64,000 nucleotides of DNA. Origin: Calonectria ilicicola. Its lineage: Eukaryota; Ascomycota; Sordariomycetes; Hypocreales; Nectriaceae. The first letter of the stretch is position 1. Every line of letters begins with the position of its first letter. The position numbers and the translations under genes are program-made. The stretch is taken from the NCBI GenBank assembly GCA_020809705.1, contig CP085833.1, positions 1,860,001 to 1,924,000 of the forward strand, written 5' to 3'. Under the pieces are notes generated by a model. It did not search any database, was not told the DNA's origin, and saw only the letters and a list, made by a program, of their open reading frames with translations. Shown here piece after piece: positions 1 to 12,900 of the stretch.

Positions 1-3000
1 GGAGCCCACTTCACATGAAGGCATGAGGGCAATTCTCCCCCTCTCTGCAGCCCTGGGGCCCCTCTGGGTGCTCTGCAGCGACCACAGCTCCGCTACCGCC
101 ACGCCCTATGGGTCCGCTGGGTTTGGCGCCCCCCCCAGAGTCCCCAGTGAGCTTCCAGCGCCCGCGGCCACTTGGGCCAACTGAGCTGCCTCCTAGAGAG
201 GGGCGGGGCTTTGGGCCCCAGGCCAATCACGGCCGAACAAAATATAATCGGCACATCCATTAGGTTCCTCCCTCGTCATAGACATTAACCGAAAACCTCC
301 ACTCTGCCGAGGGTGCAACTCGCCGCATGTCACTGAGGCAGGTTTGGCCGCGGGTAACACGCAAGACTTGGGGCATCTGGAGTACCTTGACGCTGTAAAT
401 CCTGACTGCACATTGTGGCCGTGTGCAAGACTGTGCTCCCCCAGGTTCCCTCTTTTTTTTCTCTTTTTTTTTTTCCTTGTGCTTTGAGCTTGTGCTTGTG
501 CTTGTCCTCGCTTGCTCGTGCTTTTTTTTCTCCAACCCCACTCCGTTGCCGTCTACTCCCGCCGCCCAAATCGGCACGGTCCCATGTCACTCCCCCAGAC
601 TGACTGACATCAAGCAACGTAGACAAGCAAAAAAGGAAAAAAAAAATTCAGCACACTGGGTCGCTGACATCTGCTGAGCCACACATAACCGACCATTCCC
701 ATTGACCGGGAATGACCACACAGTCCGCAACTTACCGCACGATGAATTGGATTTAGGGCACACCCCGATTCAATTGTCGTGTGCGGTCCAAGAAATTGCA
801 CGAGCACATGGTAGAAAAATAGAGCCCCATTCCAGCTGCAATTGACCTCTATGATTGGCCTTGTACGGCCCCATTCCGGCCCCCCGTCCCCGCCTGCCTG
901 GGCCCTTGCTTCTGCGGGAACAATGCATGGGCGACTGACTGCTGCTTGCGTCAGAGCCTGCCTCAGCGTTCTCATGGGGCTCATCGCCGACGAAGGCCCC
1001 GGATACCGACCGGACGCGGGCGGACCTTCGGCTTGAGCCCTGGGCACGAGGCTATTGCCACGGCTCCTGTTCGGCTGGAGGGTTCACGAGCGAGCGGTGG
1101 TCAGCAGACAACCAGCCAGCCAGCCAGCCAGTCACTAACGCCGTAGCCGCACAACGACAACGACAGGCCCTCGCCATCTAAGCTTCTCGGAATCAAACGC
1201 AGTGCAGGCTCGGTTTCATTTCCGGGGACCTGCTAGCAGCCGGGTCAAACTGAAGCTTTTGGCGATGTGCTCACTCGGAACGCGCATTTGTCTGGGGGCG
1301 CGCAAAAGTCTTGCGCCACCCACATTAATCCACAAGCAGACATCCAGCCCCAATGGCCATTGCTCCGTTTTGGGTTGATTTAGCCTCCAAGAAACCACTC
1401 CCCTCCTCCCCCAAAGAAGAGAAATATGTAGCCAATCATAATATCCCCAATTCTGACCTACACCATTTACACTACGCGCCCTTCGCCCAGAGCTCCGTCG
1501 TCCGTCTCGTAATCTCATAACCGGTGGTTTTCCTCTTTTCCATATACCCCCAAACACCAGCCAATGTTGCAGAGGGTAGCTTGCGCATAGGGTGGGTCCA
1601 AGGACAGTTCTTTACGAAAGGCTCATGTACATACTGTATACACCAGGGTGTTCTTCAGGCACCATGACAACAGGCAAGGATTGTCTTCAACCCCACCAAC
1701 AGCCGTCCATGATTTTCAATAGATGAAAAACTGTCAGAGACGTCCAGAAAAATGCAATTCGGGCGCGTTTCGTTCTCCACACGCTGCCCTGCCCACAGAC
1801 TGCTCAATGTATAAGCTTGTGTTTCAGCACCATCCTATGAAGCCCTATCCTTTTCCCGCAATCCCTTCATCTCGTTCGTTCTGCGCTGGCACCTACACTT
1901 GGCCCTCTACACTGACTGAAATCTTATCCTTTCGCCCCTCACTGGTCCTCGGATAAGGGCTCGGCTGACAGGCGCGGCAGCGGCAAAGGTCCCAAAGCAG
2001 CAGTCTCCACATGTGAACAGCAACAGCAACTCGATGGTAACAACAGGGCCAATGGGTCCCCCATCCTTCCATTGCGCCCATCCCTGTCTAGCGCGGGCTT
2101 TTAAAGCTCCCTTCACGAAGAGCAGAGGGCGGAGAGAGGTTCACGGAACAGCCGCCCAGTTTCCCGGCCCCGAATCCAGACGCCCAGAGACAGCCGTGTA
2201 AGTGTCCACCCGACGACGGCGCATTGGCATTGGGGAGTGGGCGGGGGGCCGAACAGAAATAATTACCGCATGGCGCCCCCCTAGAAGCGGCTTAGCAAAA
2301 CCCCCCCCAGCGGCTCCATTCCTCAAACAGGCCCCTCCCCAGAGCTCGCCCTCGAAGCTTGGGGGAGCGAGGCCCTTGGAATAATTTTTTTACGGGACCC
2401 CTTGTCGTTCTGCAGTTGGGGCCTCGCTTCAGCCTCGGACCAGCGGCTTTTACTTCGGTCGCCGCCTGTAGCACTCGCTGATGGCGGTGTTACGAGACTC
2501 TGTTCTCGGTCCCCGACTCCGTAGCCACTTTTCTGAGCTTCTCTTTGCTTGAACGGCTCCTGTGTGAGTTGTGACATCAGCTCCAAGTCTCTTTCCAAAC
2601 CCTCCAAAAAGAGACACCCCTTCTCCTGCGCCTCGGACCGCCCTGTTCCCTGCACTGTCCAATAGCAGCGGTTGCAATTACCAGTTATTACCGAAGACCT
2701 TTTTTTCCTTTCTTTCTGGACGTACGTGTATATATGTATATATATTTAACAGTCTTTTGTTATGAATGTGTAATATGTATCAATCATCTATCTCCTTAAG
2801 TGTGCCAACCCTACAGCACATGGGGACCTGATCAATTGCCTTTTTTTTTTTGGAGAGGAAATCGAATATATATATGTTATCACCCAATTTTTGTGATACC
2901 AAAACTCAAGTTAGTATAAATGGAAATGTTGTTGATCAATGATCTCGCCGATTTTGTTAATGTTACTGTTGTTGTACCAAAACTGATTAGACCCTGCTGC

Positions 3001-4124
3001 TTCTTACACATTTGACAGTCCCAGCTTGCACTTCACGTGATGTGGGGCGCAATACGATGCTAGAGGCTGAAAATACGCGGAAGGAAATAATTTTTTTCAA
3101 GTTCGATCAATATACATGCTATGTTATAAAATAATAAGCCTTTTCCTTTTCTTCTCCTTTGGTTCTCTTTTTACTTTGTATTATTTATTCGAATAGATAG
3201 CATATATAAGTCTCTCTACTTTACATAGGGAGAAAAAGAAGGGAAACCGGCACTCGGAGAAAATCGCGGTCCGTCTCGCCGCCGGATGACATGGAAATTG
3301 AAGCGGGGCACTAAGGCGAGGCGTTGTGGCTAGCTGTATGTGAATGGTCGACAGTGACGTATTAGCCACATGGATGGCAATTGGGGATGGATGGGATAAA
3401 TAGCAACGGAAAAGCGCGGATGAAGGACGAAAAAAGAAGAAGGAGACATAAGAAAAAGAAAAAAAACTTAAAAGATCAAAGGCAAAAAGGAGGGAATGAC
3501 GGAAGGATGGCGATCAACATGATTAAAGCCGCAGATGCATGCTTACATGATGGTCACTTGTCCAGCCCATCATGTTATTGTTGGTGGTTCAGTATGAGTG
3601 AAATAGTGTGTAAATCGAGGCGGACAGGACGGATCTCTCGGCCACCCAACCACTCAATGGCAAGCCTTTGCCCAGTCGCGAACGGCCTGACCGGAGACCA
3701 CCATCGTCATCCCAGGATATCCGGCAGTTGAGGAAATTTTTTTTCTTTTTCTTTTTCTTCTTCTCCCTCCCGTCTTTTCTTCTCATTCTCTCCATCCTCC
3801 TGTTCTCCCCCCCCCACGGAGCGATGTTCTAATAAGCAATTGATCCCATTGCTTCCAGTCGCATAGTATTCGTCGCTGCCGCCGCCGCAGTCAAGGGCAG
3901 AGTCCCGCCACCCACCGCGCCAGTACCAAGACGAGACATCCCGCTCGATCCGATTTGCACTTGGCTAGGGCGGTTCCCACATCGCGAGTTCGAGATATCT
4001 TTTTGAGGTGGATCGGAACCTCAGCCTCATAAAAAAAAAAAAGAAATCTAAACCTTTTTTTTGCCATCTATAACGAACCGCCAATTCGAGTTCTTACAAT
4101 AATTGCTACTTGCTCCCTTTCATC
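1..4124. other. Long intergenic region, no gene seen
   Basis: I see no convincing coding gene here. The open frames are short, lack good splice partners and are shaped by poly-T/poly-A and C-rich tracts. It contains a (CCAG)5 microsatellite at 1112-1131, several oligo-T/oligo-A runs (for example near 450-480, 2700 and 3740) and an AT-rich zone around 2700-3200. The last few hundred bases are presumably the promoter and 5' leader of the membrane-protein gene starting at 4125; an A-run at about 4030-4041 precedes the start. Confidence 0.6.
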
Positions 4125-5925
4125 ATGGGCATTTACGACGATGTCGCATCCATCGCGGCTCGCGACGTCCTGCCGTGGCCTGCGGGTCGCAACGACTCGG
4201 ATACGCTGATCGCAGGTGTCCATCTCAACCTCACTGCTTTGAAATACTGGAACTACACCTACTACAGCAATGACACCGTCTCCAACGGCTCCAAGTGCTA
4301 CCTGGTTTTTGAACCATACCAGCCCGCCTATCTCTTCGGAAACGGCACTTTTGTCAACAACACCAGCTGCTACTCGTCCATCTACCCTATAGGAACTCGT
4401 GGTCGCATCAGCATCGCAATGGCCACCGCCTATGGAGTCAGCCTCGTTCTCCTGCTCACCGTCCTCGCCAAGCATGGAAAGCTCTATATGCCTAGGGAAA
4501 GCCGGTTCTACCCCATCGGTCGTCGCTGGCAGTGGTACTGGGGTCTCTTCATCTGCGCAACCGCCCTCGTCGGCCTCTTCTGCAGCATTGATATTGACCG
4601 CTACTATCTCCAAGAACTTCCCATCACTCTCGCCTCCTTCTTCTGGTTTTTGATGTGCATGGGAACACTGGCCTTGACCTGGGAAGCCGTTCGTCACTGG
4701 GGTAGTTGGCAAGAGCGTCAGTATATCGATCCGAATCCGTTCGTCTACAAAGACAACGATCGCCGCGCCAAGCTTGAGTTTTGGATGCCCATGTGGTTCT
4801 ACTTTTGGGTCTGGATGGTTAGTCCTATCTATATTTTTTGCTCACTCGTTCTAGTTATGTATGTGTGCTAACCTTGGAAATTAGAACTTCTTCCTGGTGG
4901 TTCCACGAAACTGGACCTTCCCTCAGAAACAACGCTCTCCCGAACAAACTCAGGCTATTGCTATCCCCAATGCCACAAGTGCTCGATTCAAGGCTGGCGC
5001 CTTCTGTCTTGTTGTCGCCTGGCTCACTATAATCTTCTCTCTGCGCCATTCCATCAAACATTACAGGGCTCGCCACCGTGGAATCTGGAACCAGGCACTC
5101 GGGTTTACAAAGGCCATCCCGTTGCGCTTTTATCTGATTCTTCCGCTCTGCCTTATCCTGATCGCTTACCAAGCCTGCATCGCATGGGAATGGAAGTATT
5201 CAGTCATGCGGGTTGGTGGCCCTCTATACGTCGTCTTTCTCTGGGGCTACGCTCCATCGCTTCTCATTATTCTTATCCAAGCCCTCTACGGTTTCTTTAG
5301 CCCTAACGAGGACAAAGATCTCATCAGGCAGAGGCGCGAGCGAGGTGAAGCCATCGACCGGGAGCTTGGAATTGTCAAGAAGCCTGCCTGGTGGCGCCGT
5401 GTCCGAGGAGAGCACTTGTATAGTCTGAAAGACAAGATTGCCATGAACGTTGGCGAGGTTGGCGGTGGCAGAGCAGCTGGCCGCCGAGTGGAGGGAGGAG
5501 CTGAAAGAAGTGCCCGCGAGGAGGCTCTTGGGGCTGCTCGAAATGATGATATTGAAATGTATCCCTTTGCAGACCCCAGCAACCCTCGAGTTGACCGAGC
5601 GGGCGTCAACACTTTGCACCGCAAGACATCAAGCATCTCCAAGTCGACTCTGCCCGAGTACAACAGCAAGTCGGAGACTCGCCGGGCCGAACGTACCCTC
5701 GAGGTTGCCGCCGGCTTGTTATTCCCCAACAACCAAGAAGCGGAGCGTGCCCGTCGGCATGAAGAGCTCGGCCGGGACGGACCTCCTCCACCCCCGTACA
5801 CGGACGGCGCGGGTCGTGGCCGCAACTCTGCTCGACCTGGAAGCACCGGCCGGAGTGCCAGTGCTGAGACGAGCAATAGTATCACTGCCCCGCCTCAGCA
5901 GATCAGAAGTATGCTGGACATTTAG
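4125..5925 (+). CDS. DUF2434-like multi-pass membrane protein
   Basis: Two exons, 4125-4817 and 4885-5925, encode 577 residues; the 67-nt intron opens GTTAGT and closes TTAG. The frame is continuous across it, ending on a Met codon and resuming with Asn-Phe-Phe. The N-terminal 90 residues carry several N-x-S/T sites and look extracytosolic. About seven hydrophobic segments follow, including residues near 105-125, 145-165 and 170-190, and several after the intron. The last 200 residues are soluble, rich in Arg, Glu, Ser and Pro, and probably cytosolic. The layout and wording match the ascomycete-specific DUF2434 family, for which I know no experimentally defined function. The start is the first ATG before the conserved-looking segment. 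No neighbour suggests a role. Family assignment is by memory of the family. Confidence 0.88.
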
Positions 5926-6094
5926 GTTCCTTTGTTTGGCACCACCAAACAGCTGCCTGTCTGGGCATCCCTGCTCGGCCGGCTCCTCAAGTTGAAAGGG
6001 ACTTATGACAGTTGCACTTTTGGGTATTATTGTCATTATTATTATTATTGTTATGCTTGGTAGATATTACGAAATGGGGCCGGCGTCCGGGTGT

Positions 6095-6115
6095 CATCAT
6101 CATCATCATCATCAT
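6095..6115. repeat. (CAT)7 microsatellite
   Basis: Seven perfect CAT units lie about 170 bases after the stop codon of the DUF2434-like gene, probably in its 3' UTR or just beyond. Confidence 0.95.
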
Positions 6116-7140
6116 TCATTGGGTTGTACGATTGAAAGAAGTCAATAGCTAGGTGTCAGTCTTAGCATCAGCTCACTCTCACAGCCACCGGCACATGAGG
6201 GAAAAAGTTCCCTCAAACCGGGACGGCGGAAGGGAGGTGCCGTAAATTTAGGATAGATTACGAATACTACGTACATGAACGAAGAATCAACAAGATGCTT
6301 CATGATTGCATGGCTTGGTACTGGCCGTGGAGTTCGTTAGCAAGAAACAGGATGCGATCGGTGTCCTTTACCGGAACGTTTGATCTCGCAACCGTTACGA
6401 TCGTGAAACAGAGAAACCCAGACTGCATAGCCCCGGAATTGTGGTTTCAAGAAGGACAAAGATTCCATGCCGGGATCGGAGCATTGCCTGTTTGGTGTTG
6501 CATGCTGCGCACTTTGCTTTTTGCCCTTGCTTGCGTCCTTGCGTGCGTGTGTCTCTGTAGCCCGCGCCTCCCTCCCCCGCAAGCCTCATGCCGCATCCTT
6601 GCATTCTCGATGGAGGGGGCGGGGGCGTCATGTCAGTTTCGCAATACCTCTTTTGTGCCTCGGCACACACGACACAGGTATGAGTGTAGTTGAATAATGC
6701 AAGGGCTTTAACGTAGTGCCAGTGGCTCAGACAGACACCCGTGTCGATCACACAAGCGAGACTACGGGAGGGAGGGACTCAATTCCGGCTTCCTTATGGG
6801 CACTGTGGAGGGAAGCCTCCGGGGGAAGCAAAAGAAGCAAGGACACCGGTATAGTGTGGCCAAAGAGGATGCATAACCGGAGCAATAGGATCAGGTTTCA
6901 GCCTCATCTGTGCTCCCAAATGCGGGTGGGAACCTAGATGGACAGGTTGGAGGAAGTGCTTGGCTAGCTGTTTACCCAAAACGGCAAGAAAACGGGAGAG
7001 GTCGCACCGAAATAAGAAGCATCTCATCTCAGAGAGAAATCCCCGACTGGTTACAGTGGTGATCCCCGACGCCAGACAAGCAGGCTAGGCGGCTCGTCCC
7101 AACTCCCAGGGAGCGCTCATCATTCCTTGTGCCTGCGTGT

Positions 7141-7223
7141 CTGTGCCTGTGCCTGTGCCTGTATCTATCTGTGCCTGTATCTATCTGTGCCCGTACCTGT
7201 GCCTGTGCCTGTGCCTGTGCCTG
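7141..7223. repeat. Imperfect CTGTGC/CTGTAT hexanucleotide tandem repeat
   Basis: The stretch alternates CTGTGC units with CTGTATCTAT variants for about 80 bases. It produces artificial open frames with Gln-Ala or Cys-Leu repeats on both strands, which are not called as genes. Confidence 0.9.
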
Positions 7224-8906
7224 GGCTTGGGCCCTGTCTGTACCTGTGCGGCCCAGAACGCGGCGACTGGGTAAAAGAACTCGTTGCGAAACACGGAGGG
7301 AGAGCACCCGGAAGCCGACTGCTACTGCGCAGGAAATGCCAACGAGCTGCTCCATGTCGCACAAGATGGGCACCACAAGGAGCACTGCGAGGAGCCCCAT
7401 AAGCATACCATGCCATTTGCGCGTGAACGAGGCCATATGCATAAAAGATGCATGCATGCAGGCATGAGACAGACGTACGTAACAGCACAGCGGTCTGGAG
7501 ACGGCATATTCCTTGGCTTGCATTGGCCCGGTCAGCGTCAGCCAGCAAGACCGTTTCCCATCACCGCTGTCGTGGAAGTAGGCGGGGAGCCCTGTCGGGA
7601 CTTGCGAGCGTTGAGCGTTTTGGACAAAGGTGAGTCAGGAACACGAGTTAACAGGGATCCACACAAGGTTGCAAGGGGCATGAAGGCAGCGCATTCCAAG
7701 GCATGAGCAACAAAGAGCGGTGTGGGTGAGCGAGGGAGAGGCAAAAAAAAAAAAAGAAAGAAAAAAAGGGTTTCGTTCCAAAAAATGAGGCTCGGCACTC
7801 CGAGGGCTAGAGGGCAAAGGACAAAAAAGATCAAGCAAACGGGCGGCGCGGGTTATGCAGTTGGTTCGACGGTGTGGCTCGGAGGTAAGACAGGCGAGGT
7901 CCAGTCCGGAGGGTCTGCCTCGTGGCAGGGCCTGAGACAAATCAACAGAGGCTGGATTCAAGCATTCCCACGCAGGCTTTTTTGCTAACTGGCGTGGCCA
8001 ACGGGCGTTGGGTCTTGGCTGGCGCCGTCCCTTGCTTCTCAGCTGCCAATGCCCCGCCTATCGACTTGTCACATGGGGGGTGTTGAAGTGGGCGGCGCGG
8101 GGCTCGTGCGTGTCCACTCGACGTTGTTGGTGGCCGTGTCGTCAGCCTGCGCCGTGCCTTGCATCGGGTGGCATGATTGGCGAGCTTCGCCTAGGTCAAG
8201 GCCTCAGAAGCAGGTTGGCAGGCACTTGGGCCAGGAACCATCGGTGAAACGGGAAATGCGGAATGGGAGAGGGGCGGTGGCTATTGTTTTCCATCCGTTT
8301 TCGGATTGAAGCATCTGCAGCCGCATTATGTACGTGCATGTATCTGTATATGTGTGTTTGAGGCCGTGGCAACCAACGATAGAGAAGCGAAGCGAAGAGG
8401 GAACGACTAAGGACCCAAAAAAAGAAAGAAGCCGCCAACAAGCTACCAGCCCCCGGTGCACAATGTATGAAAGCGAGGCTGCATCGAGTAATCCCGAAAA
8501 CGCCCCCATGGACGATTGTTCCTGAGCAAGTGCAGAGCACGCAACATGCTCGGCGCCGTCGGCCGCTAGGGCAAGGCTAGGAATGGTGCAAAATCAGCCT
8601 TCAAGCAGATCCCTGGCGGTGATCGAGTAGACCAAGTGGAGCTGTCACGGTCAAGGAGGCGCAAACGGCGGCAGCCCTAGCAGGCAGATGTGACGAAATA
8701 ACGCATAGCCTGGATATCGAGGGAAGTCATAGCGACTTCCAAGCGAGCTCTAGAAGCTTGGATATTGTTGGTAATGGATAAAATATGAATTGATTTACCT
8801 CCGGCCGTGGCCCGAGATTTCATGTAGTTGCCGTCTCGGTTTTGTTGATAAACAATGAATGATGATTGATGCTAACCACCCAGTTGCTGCCCACATGTGC
8901 GTGTGC

Positions 8907-8926
8907 ATGTATGTATGTATGTATGT
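8907..8926. repeat. (GTAT)n microsatellite
   Basis: Short perfect tetranucleotide repeat inside non-coding DNA. Confidence 0.85.
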
Positions 8927-9860
8927 GGACGTGCGTGCCAGATGCGCACATACGTATGTAGTAGATAGGTAGGTATCGACGGATACGGAGACCTTGTTGT
9001 TAGTTGTTAGTACATGCCTTCTCCCGCCATTAGCCCCGCGAGGGGTAAGAGACGGCGGTTGATTGTGGATACCTTTGGTGGCTTCAAGGATGATGTTGTT
9101 GCCTGAATAGTGGAACTACACAAGTCGGGCGAAATGCCAGCCAGCCATGGCTGAGTTACGAGCATTGAGCTCCAAGAATATCTAGAAGAAGCAAGGATAA
9201 AGGGGGCTGGGCGCGAATAGATTGCCGCGTGGGCGTGAGGCTGAAAGTCAAAGAGCGGACGACGCTAGCAACAAGAACGTGGTTTGCCTTGACGACATGA
9301 GTACCAGATGAAGTAATGGCAGCGGCATATAGATTTGCGTGGGGAAAACTCTACAGATCGGGACGAGGACGGGAGCAGGATGTGGCCACAACAGCAGGAA
9401 CACCGCAAGGGCATGGGGATGGAGATGGGATACATAACGACGTGGCTGCTCGTTTCTCGAATTTTGAAGTGGGTTCAAGTCCCATGTGTTTGCGATAGAT
9501 GGCGTCTGAGGGTAGACTGATCGTCGCCGTGGTGGAGGATGACAAGCAGATGTCAGCCAGGGTTGGGGTCGGGTAGCGACAGGGCATGGGGACCCTGGGA
9601 TGCGGGTTTAACGGAACCCAGGCCCTTGCTCTCTGCGTGCCCCGCCGGGGCTTGTCGCTTATCGATAGTCACGCACGCACAGCGCACACAACAAAAAAAG
9701 TGTGTGAGTGTGAGTATGAGTGTGAGTGCGACCGGAAGTACGAGGGGCAAGGGTGAGAATAATCAGGACGAGGATACGGACGTGGTGAGTGAGTGGGAGG
9801 TGGCATCATGTATCATGTACTATTCATGGGAGGAATGGCGGATGGATGGATGGTTGGTCA

Positions 9861-9918
9861 GAGAGGAGGTGGAGGAGTAGTAGGAGGAGGAGTAGGCGAA
9901 GGAGGAAGAGGAGAGGGG
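9861..9918. repeat. Purine-rich GGA/GTA tract
   Basis: The plus strand is almost entirely G and A, with GGAGGA and GTAGGA units, giving a strong purine/pyrimidine strand asymmetry. It encodes only low-complexity Gly/Glu in open frames. Confidence 0.8.
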
Positions 9919-12900
9919 CGGGGTTTCATGTCTCAGGCGCAGAGCACACAGCGAGCAGCACAAAGAGGGGAGACCAAGCGGTCAGCACGAAAGCCAACTG
10001 GAAAGCAGGAATCATTACTCAATCCGATCAGTCGCAGAAATGCAATGCACACAGGTCCCAGATACGGCAGCGAGACGCAGTCCTCAACTCAATCTTTTGG
10101 TGACGTCGCAAGCAACGGGTTCCTGAGGCGAGTTCCTGACGAGTTCCTGGCTGTGCGCGAGCAAGTACCTCGACACCCACGAGGGTCCCTATTGCCACTT
10201 CCGACTATTGACTTCCAAAGTCGCAGCTTAGCTTGGCCTGGCCCTTACAGCAAGAGTCGCGAGGCTCTGCACCGTCCTGGGCCTGGGTCTGCGAGTCGTC
10301 AAGCTACTGTACCACAGGCTGCAGAATCTCAGTCCGGGATCCCGGCCCCCGACCAGCCAGCGCCAACCTCCTCCGTCACTCCCGCACTAACACTAACACC
10401 ACCAACCATGGACATGGACATGGAGCCCTTCACCACACCACCATCGCCCACTCCTGTTCGCCATCGCCATCAACCACCGCCCACTTTTTTTTCTTTCCCA
10501 TCGACACACAAAAAAAAACCCACCGCCGCTAATCAGTACCGAGTCCAGTGTGTACTTGCGTGATACATCCATCCTCAACCCCAGCCCTGCACCCGAAGCC
10601 GAAAAAGCCAATACTCACTAAGCAGCCCACTTACAGTAGTTCCCGTCCACGGTGGGCGCTGCAAATACTCACTCGCAACATTGTTCCGAGACCTTGCCAC
10701 ATGGGCTATGCAGCTGTTTATTCTGATTGTTGCTTGTATTTTCTGAGTTACTCAAGAGCCCTCACCGACTGCGTCATGCTTGCTCATGCCTCCCGCCACT
10801 AAGTAGTGACCTGCGGGCAGGTACTCATCACCCAAGTACCTCCCTCCTAAAAGCCGGCAACCCGGCCTCGATAACTAAATGCAATTTATCCTTTGACTAT
10901 GATACTCGCGCTCCAGGCCTAAGCCACGCCTGTTTCACGAATCTTGATGCTTCAGGGCCAACTGTGCAAACGCCGCATCTCACCCATCCCGCCACTAAAC
11001 ATCAGCTAGTTTTCTTGTCCCCCAGGTTCGGGCTCATTGCCGGCTCAGGGGATGAGCCCATCGTAGTCTCACAACATCATCAAAGTTCAAGCTTCCCGAG
11101 AGGTCTAGACGCAGATGTTGCAGCACACACGCAAGGCGCCCCCTCCAGCTGCCATAGGTTACACCAGAACAACATGACAGCATGCCCCCCTCTCCTGCTC
11201 AATACGTGCCCTCCTCCCACTTCCAATGCAACATCTATCGGCCGAGCTTCGTGCTGTAACTTATTGTCGTGGCTTCGGTTTGGCCCCTCCAGCATGCCCC
11301 CAATGTGCCCAGACATGCTCTGCGACAGATGCAGGCCCGTCAAGCACACATGCACATCCGCACACCGCCAACACCACCACCAGGAGACTCGCAGCACAAG
11401 CACATGCAAATAAATATGAGGCTCAGAGTTGTATCTCTCACTCGCTGCCACGTCGCCGCGATCTGGAGATATGGGGACCTGGGGCCGGTGCACTGTAGCA
11501 TATGGAGACACAAGGGCCATTGTGAGATGCGATACGCCCACATACATGCCTACATACATCCAAGCCCGCAATGCGAGGTAAGCAGTGACCCTCATCCCTG
11601 GCCTCGCGCACGGCACGCTCGGCGACCACGAGCAAACCTAAACATCAAAAGACGAAAACATGTCTGTGATGCGTCGGGTTTGTGTATTCATCACTGGTGT
11701 GTGTCGCATGTGCGTTTGTGTTTGAGAGAGCCCAGGTGCGCCGGCCGGTCCAATGACGAATCATGAACAAAGCTCGTCTGGTATGGTTGATGAACCACCT
11801 GTCGGTTCATCATGGCCCCGGCCGATTCACGTCATGGCATGGCTCTTCTGGTGTGCCCTGGTACAGCAGATCCCAGCAGGTCGATCTAGTTGATAGCAAG
11901 CCGCCCTCGTTGCTGATCAACCCCTCCCACCCCGTGCGGGCCTAGTCATGGCAGTCATGACCGGGGAGGCGAATGATGACGCTCCAGCGACATGCCAGGT
12001 CGACCATACGACGGAGACATCCAAAAAGACGCCCAAGCAAGTGGCGGTTCAGGCCAAGGCTCGACGGGCTGGATGGCTTCAGAGAGGGCTTCGAAAGCGG
12101 GTTCGTGAGAGAAACAGAGTTGCACGCGGCCGAACCCAAGCTCACCTCCCCGCACTAGCCATGCTCATCATCAAGTGCCCATCGGACAGGACAAGCAGCG
12201 TGGCTGCGGATCCAGGCACCGTCGACTACAATCCTAGGCACGCTGATGCAGCAGCAGAGTGTGGAGGAGTAAGTGGTGGTGCCGCGCGCGCATCCTTTTC
12301 CGCGAGGAGGGTGGTAACACATTGGTAAGCCTGGCCGCTACCAGGCCAGATGACCTCGAAGCTTGCTCAGATGCAATCAATATCCCGTTTCGTCCAACCA
12401 CATCTCGGAGTGGAAGCTCATGGCACGGATCCCTTGCCTACTGACCATGCAGTTTACATGTCCGTCCACTCCGAAGATGCAACCAAACCAAATCGCATTG
12501 TACTGGCCTGGTGACGAGCTTCTGGCTCCGGCCTGCGAGCTAAGCTGCGACGATGCTGGCACGCACGCACAAGCTCGCTCTGAGGCCAGGGCCTCACGCC
12601 CAGCCCCCCGGCTCGCGCTGCTGCGTCAGTCAGGGACGGGGAACGGAGACGGTTCGGAGCAGCAGCACGCAGCACGCAAGTGGATGGATGCTTTGAGCTA
12701 ACCGTCCGACTGGCTCCGGGTAGGTTTATTTTTAATCGCACATATCATCGACCAGGTCCCTGTGAATCCAAGCGCCGCTGCCCGCTGTCCCTTCGGGCCC
12801 TCCCTCCCACGCTGCCTGTCCCCTGGCCCTGGCCCACTGGACGACGAGCCAGCCCCTCACATGCATGGTGGGCCCGACTAGGGATAGCGACGACGCCTGC

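Noticed and set aside
7029..7523. Minus-strand frame with Gln-Ala repeats
   Set aside because: Entirely explained by translation of the CTGTGC hexanucleotide repeat.
9465..9500. tRNA T-arm-like sequence (GGTTCAAGTCC)
   Set aside because: No D-arm, anticodon arm or pairing acceptor around it.
9808..10563. Long plus-strand open frame (about 250 codons)
   Set aside because: Its first part is encoded by a GGA/GTA purine tract and the rest is Pro/Ser/Thr-rich without domain-like pattern; no splice partners or good start context.
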